A stretch of DNA of 5,709 nucleotides from Ignavibacteria bacterium (lineage in GTDB: Bacteria; Bacteroidota; Ignavibacteria; UBA10030; UBA6906). Numbering within the stretch: position 1 is the stretch's first letter; each line of letters opens with the position of its first letter. The notes under the pieces are model-generated. The model was given only the letters and a program-made list of their open reading frames with translations. It did not search any database and was not told the origin of the DNA. The translations under genes and the position numbers were made by a program. Positions 5,266 through 5,709 of this stretch are shown here, piece after piece. The stretch covers positions 1 to 5,709 of the forward strand of contig JAOUDE010000177.1 of NCBI GenBank assembly GCA_029859455.1, given 5' to 3'.

Positions 5266-5709
5266 ATGAACAAGATATTGGTTTCCGTTGTTGTGCTAGC
5301 TGTTGTCATCGCCGGTTGTTCTGAAAACCGGGGTCTGGTCGAGCCGGTCGGTAGCGAGTCCGCAACCGGAGGGGAATATGGCCAATCGCTGGCAACCTCT
5401 GGTGATGGTCAGCTCACACTCATGGGGGAGGGCTATGCAACGATTGGCGACCTTGTGTGGTGCGATCTCAGTAACGATGGTCTCTATGATGAGGGGGAGC
5501 CGGGGATCGAAGGCGTGACGATCCGTCTGCAGTGTGCGGGTATGGATGGACAGTTTGGAACCGGTGACGACTATACCGATGCGACAATCACGGACGGCAG
5601 CGGTGCGTACCTCTTTACGGATGTGCCAACAGGTTCCCCATGCCGGATCTGGGTTGACCTCACAACCGTTCCGGACGGAAAGGTGCCGGGTTCCTGCAGG
5701 ACCCGTGTT
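5266..5709 (+). CDS. Lipoprotein with SdrD-type B domain (3' truncated)
   Basis: The frame is open from ATG 5266 to the window end, giving 148 visible residues. The N-terminus is a clear lipoprotein signal (MNKILVSV...VIAGC, Cys18). Residues ~19-58 are a low-complexity linker rich in Gly, Ser and Glu. From residue 60 the IGDLVW motif opens an SdrD_B/Cna-B-like domain, with an acidic calcium-type loop (Asp67, Asn70, Asp71, Asp75, Glu76, Glu78 before PG), then GVTIRLQ, GTGDDYTD and GAYLFTDVPTG. Such domains act as stalks or adhesion modules in surface proteins, often in tandem with calcium stabilisation, and more copies may follow beyond the window. Four cysteines (66, 90, 126, 144) are unusual for this domain and could form disulfides. 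It may be co-transcribed with the T9SS propeller gene. The function of the full protein cannot be judged from this fragment. Confidence 0.87.
   Translation, partial: MNKILVSVVVLAVVIAGCSENRGLVEPVGSESATGGEYGQSLATSGDGQLTLMGEGYATIGDLVWCDLSNDGLYDEGEPGIEGVTIRLQCAGMDGQFGTGDDYTDATITDGSGAYLFTDVPTGSPCRIWVDLTTVPDGKVPGSCRTRV

Noticed and set aside
1..5709. CRISPR arrays, tRNA/rRNA genes, insertion sequences or attachment sites
   Set aside because: No regularly spaced direct repeats outside the protein-coding propeller repeats, no cloverleaf or rRNA signature, and no transposase or terminal inverted repeats were seen.

Overview
The window encodes five plus-strand proteins packed end to end, two of them cut by the window edges. 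All five look like exported proteins, although the N-terminus of the first lies outside the window. The best taxonomic clue is the last ~85 residues of the gene at 3989-5206, a textbook type A type-IX-secretion (T9SS/Por) sorting domain with the QNYPNPFNP signature. T9SS is confined to the Bacteroidota/FCB assemblage, and this wording together with the fairly high GC (mid-50s %, judged by eye) points to an Ignavibacteria/Chlorobi/Kapabacteria-like or related candidate FCB lineage rather than a low-GC classical Bacteroidetes. This placement is inference from one domain and base composition.

Region 2-3813 is a tight c-type cytochrome operon. It holds (i) the 3' end of a probable multiheme cytochrome c with one CxxCH visible; (ii) 13 nt later, a diheme cytochrome c peroxidase/MauG-family lipoprotein; and (iii) 1 nt after its stop (or overlapping it by 17 nt, if the earlier ATG is used), a lipoprotein with seven CxxCH heme sites fused to about six TPR repeats. 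The peroxidase keeps the expected catalytic Glu and inter-heme Trp. By alignment from memory it has Ile where classical bacterial peroxidases have the distal His, and Tyr where they have the distal Met, which is the MauG/BthA-like pattern.

Region 3814-3988 (175 bp) is the only sizeable intergenic gap. It contains a perfect 7-bp hairpin and two weaker ones, and probably separates two transcription units.

Region 3989-5709 encodes envelope or secreted proteins: a Sec-exported seven-bladed BNR/Ycf48-like beta-propeller with a T9SS sorting domain, then 59 bp later the N-terminal part of a lipoprotein with an SdrD-type B domain.

A working picture (inference): heme lipoproteins in the periplasm or at the outer membrane pass electrons between each other and to peroxide or an external partner, with the TPR array as a docking arm. 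The two downstream genes may simply be surface proteins of the same cell with no functional link. I saw no RNA genes, mobile elements, CRISPR arrays or integration sites.
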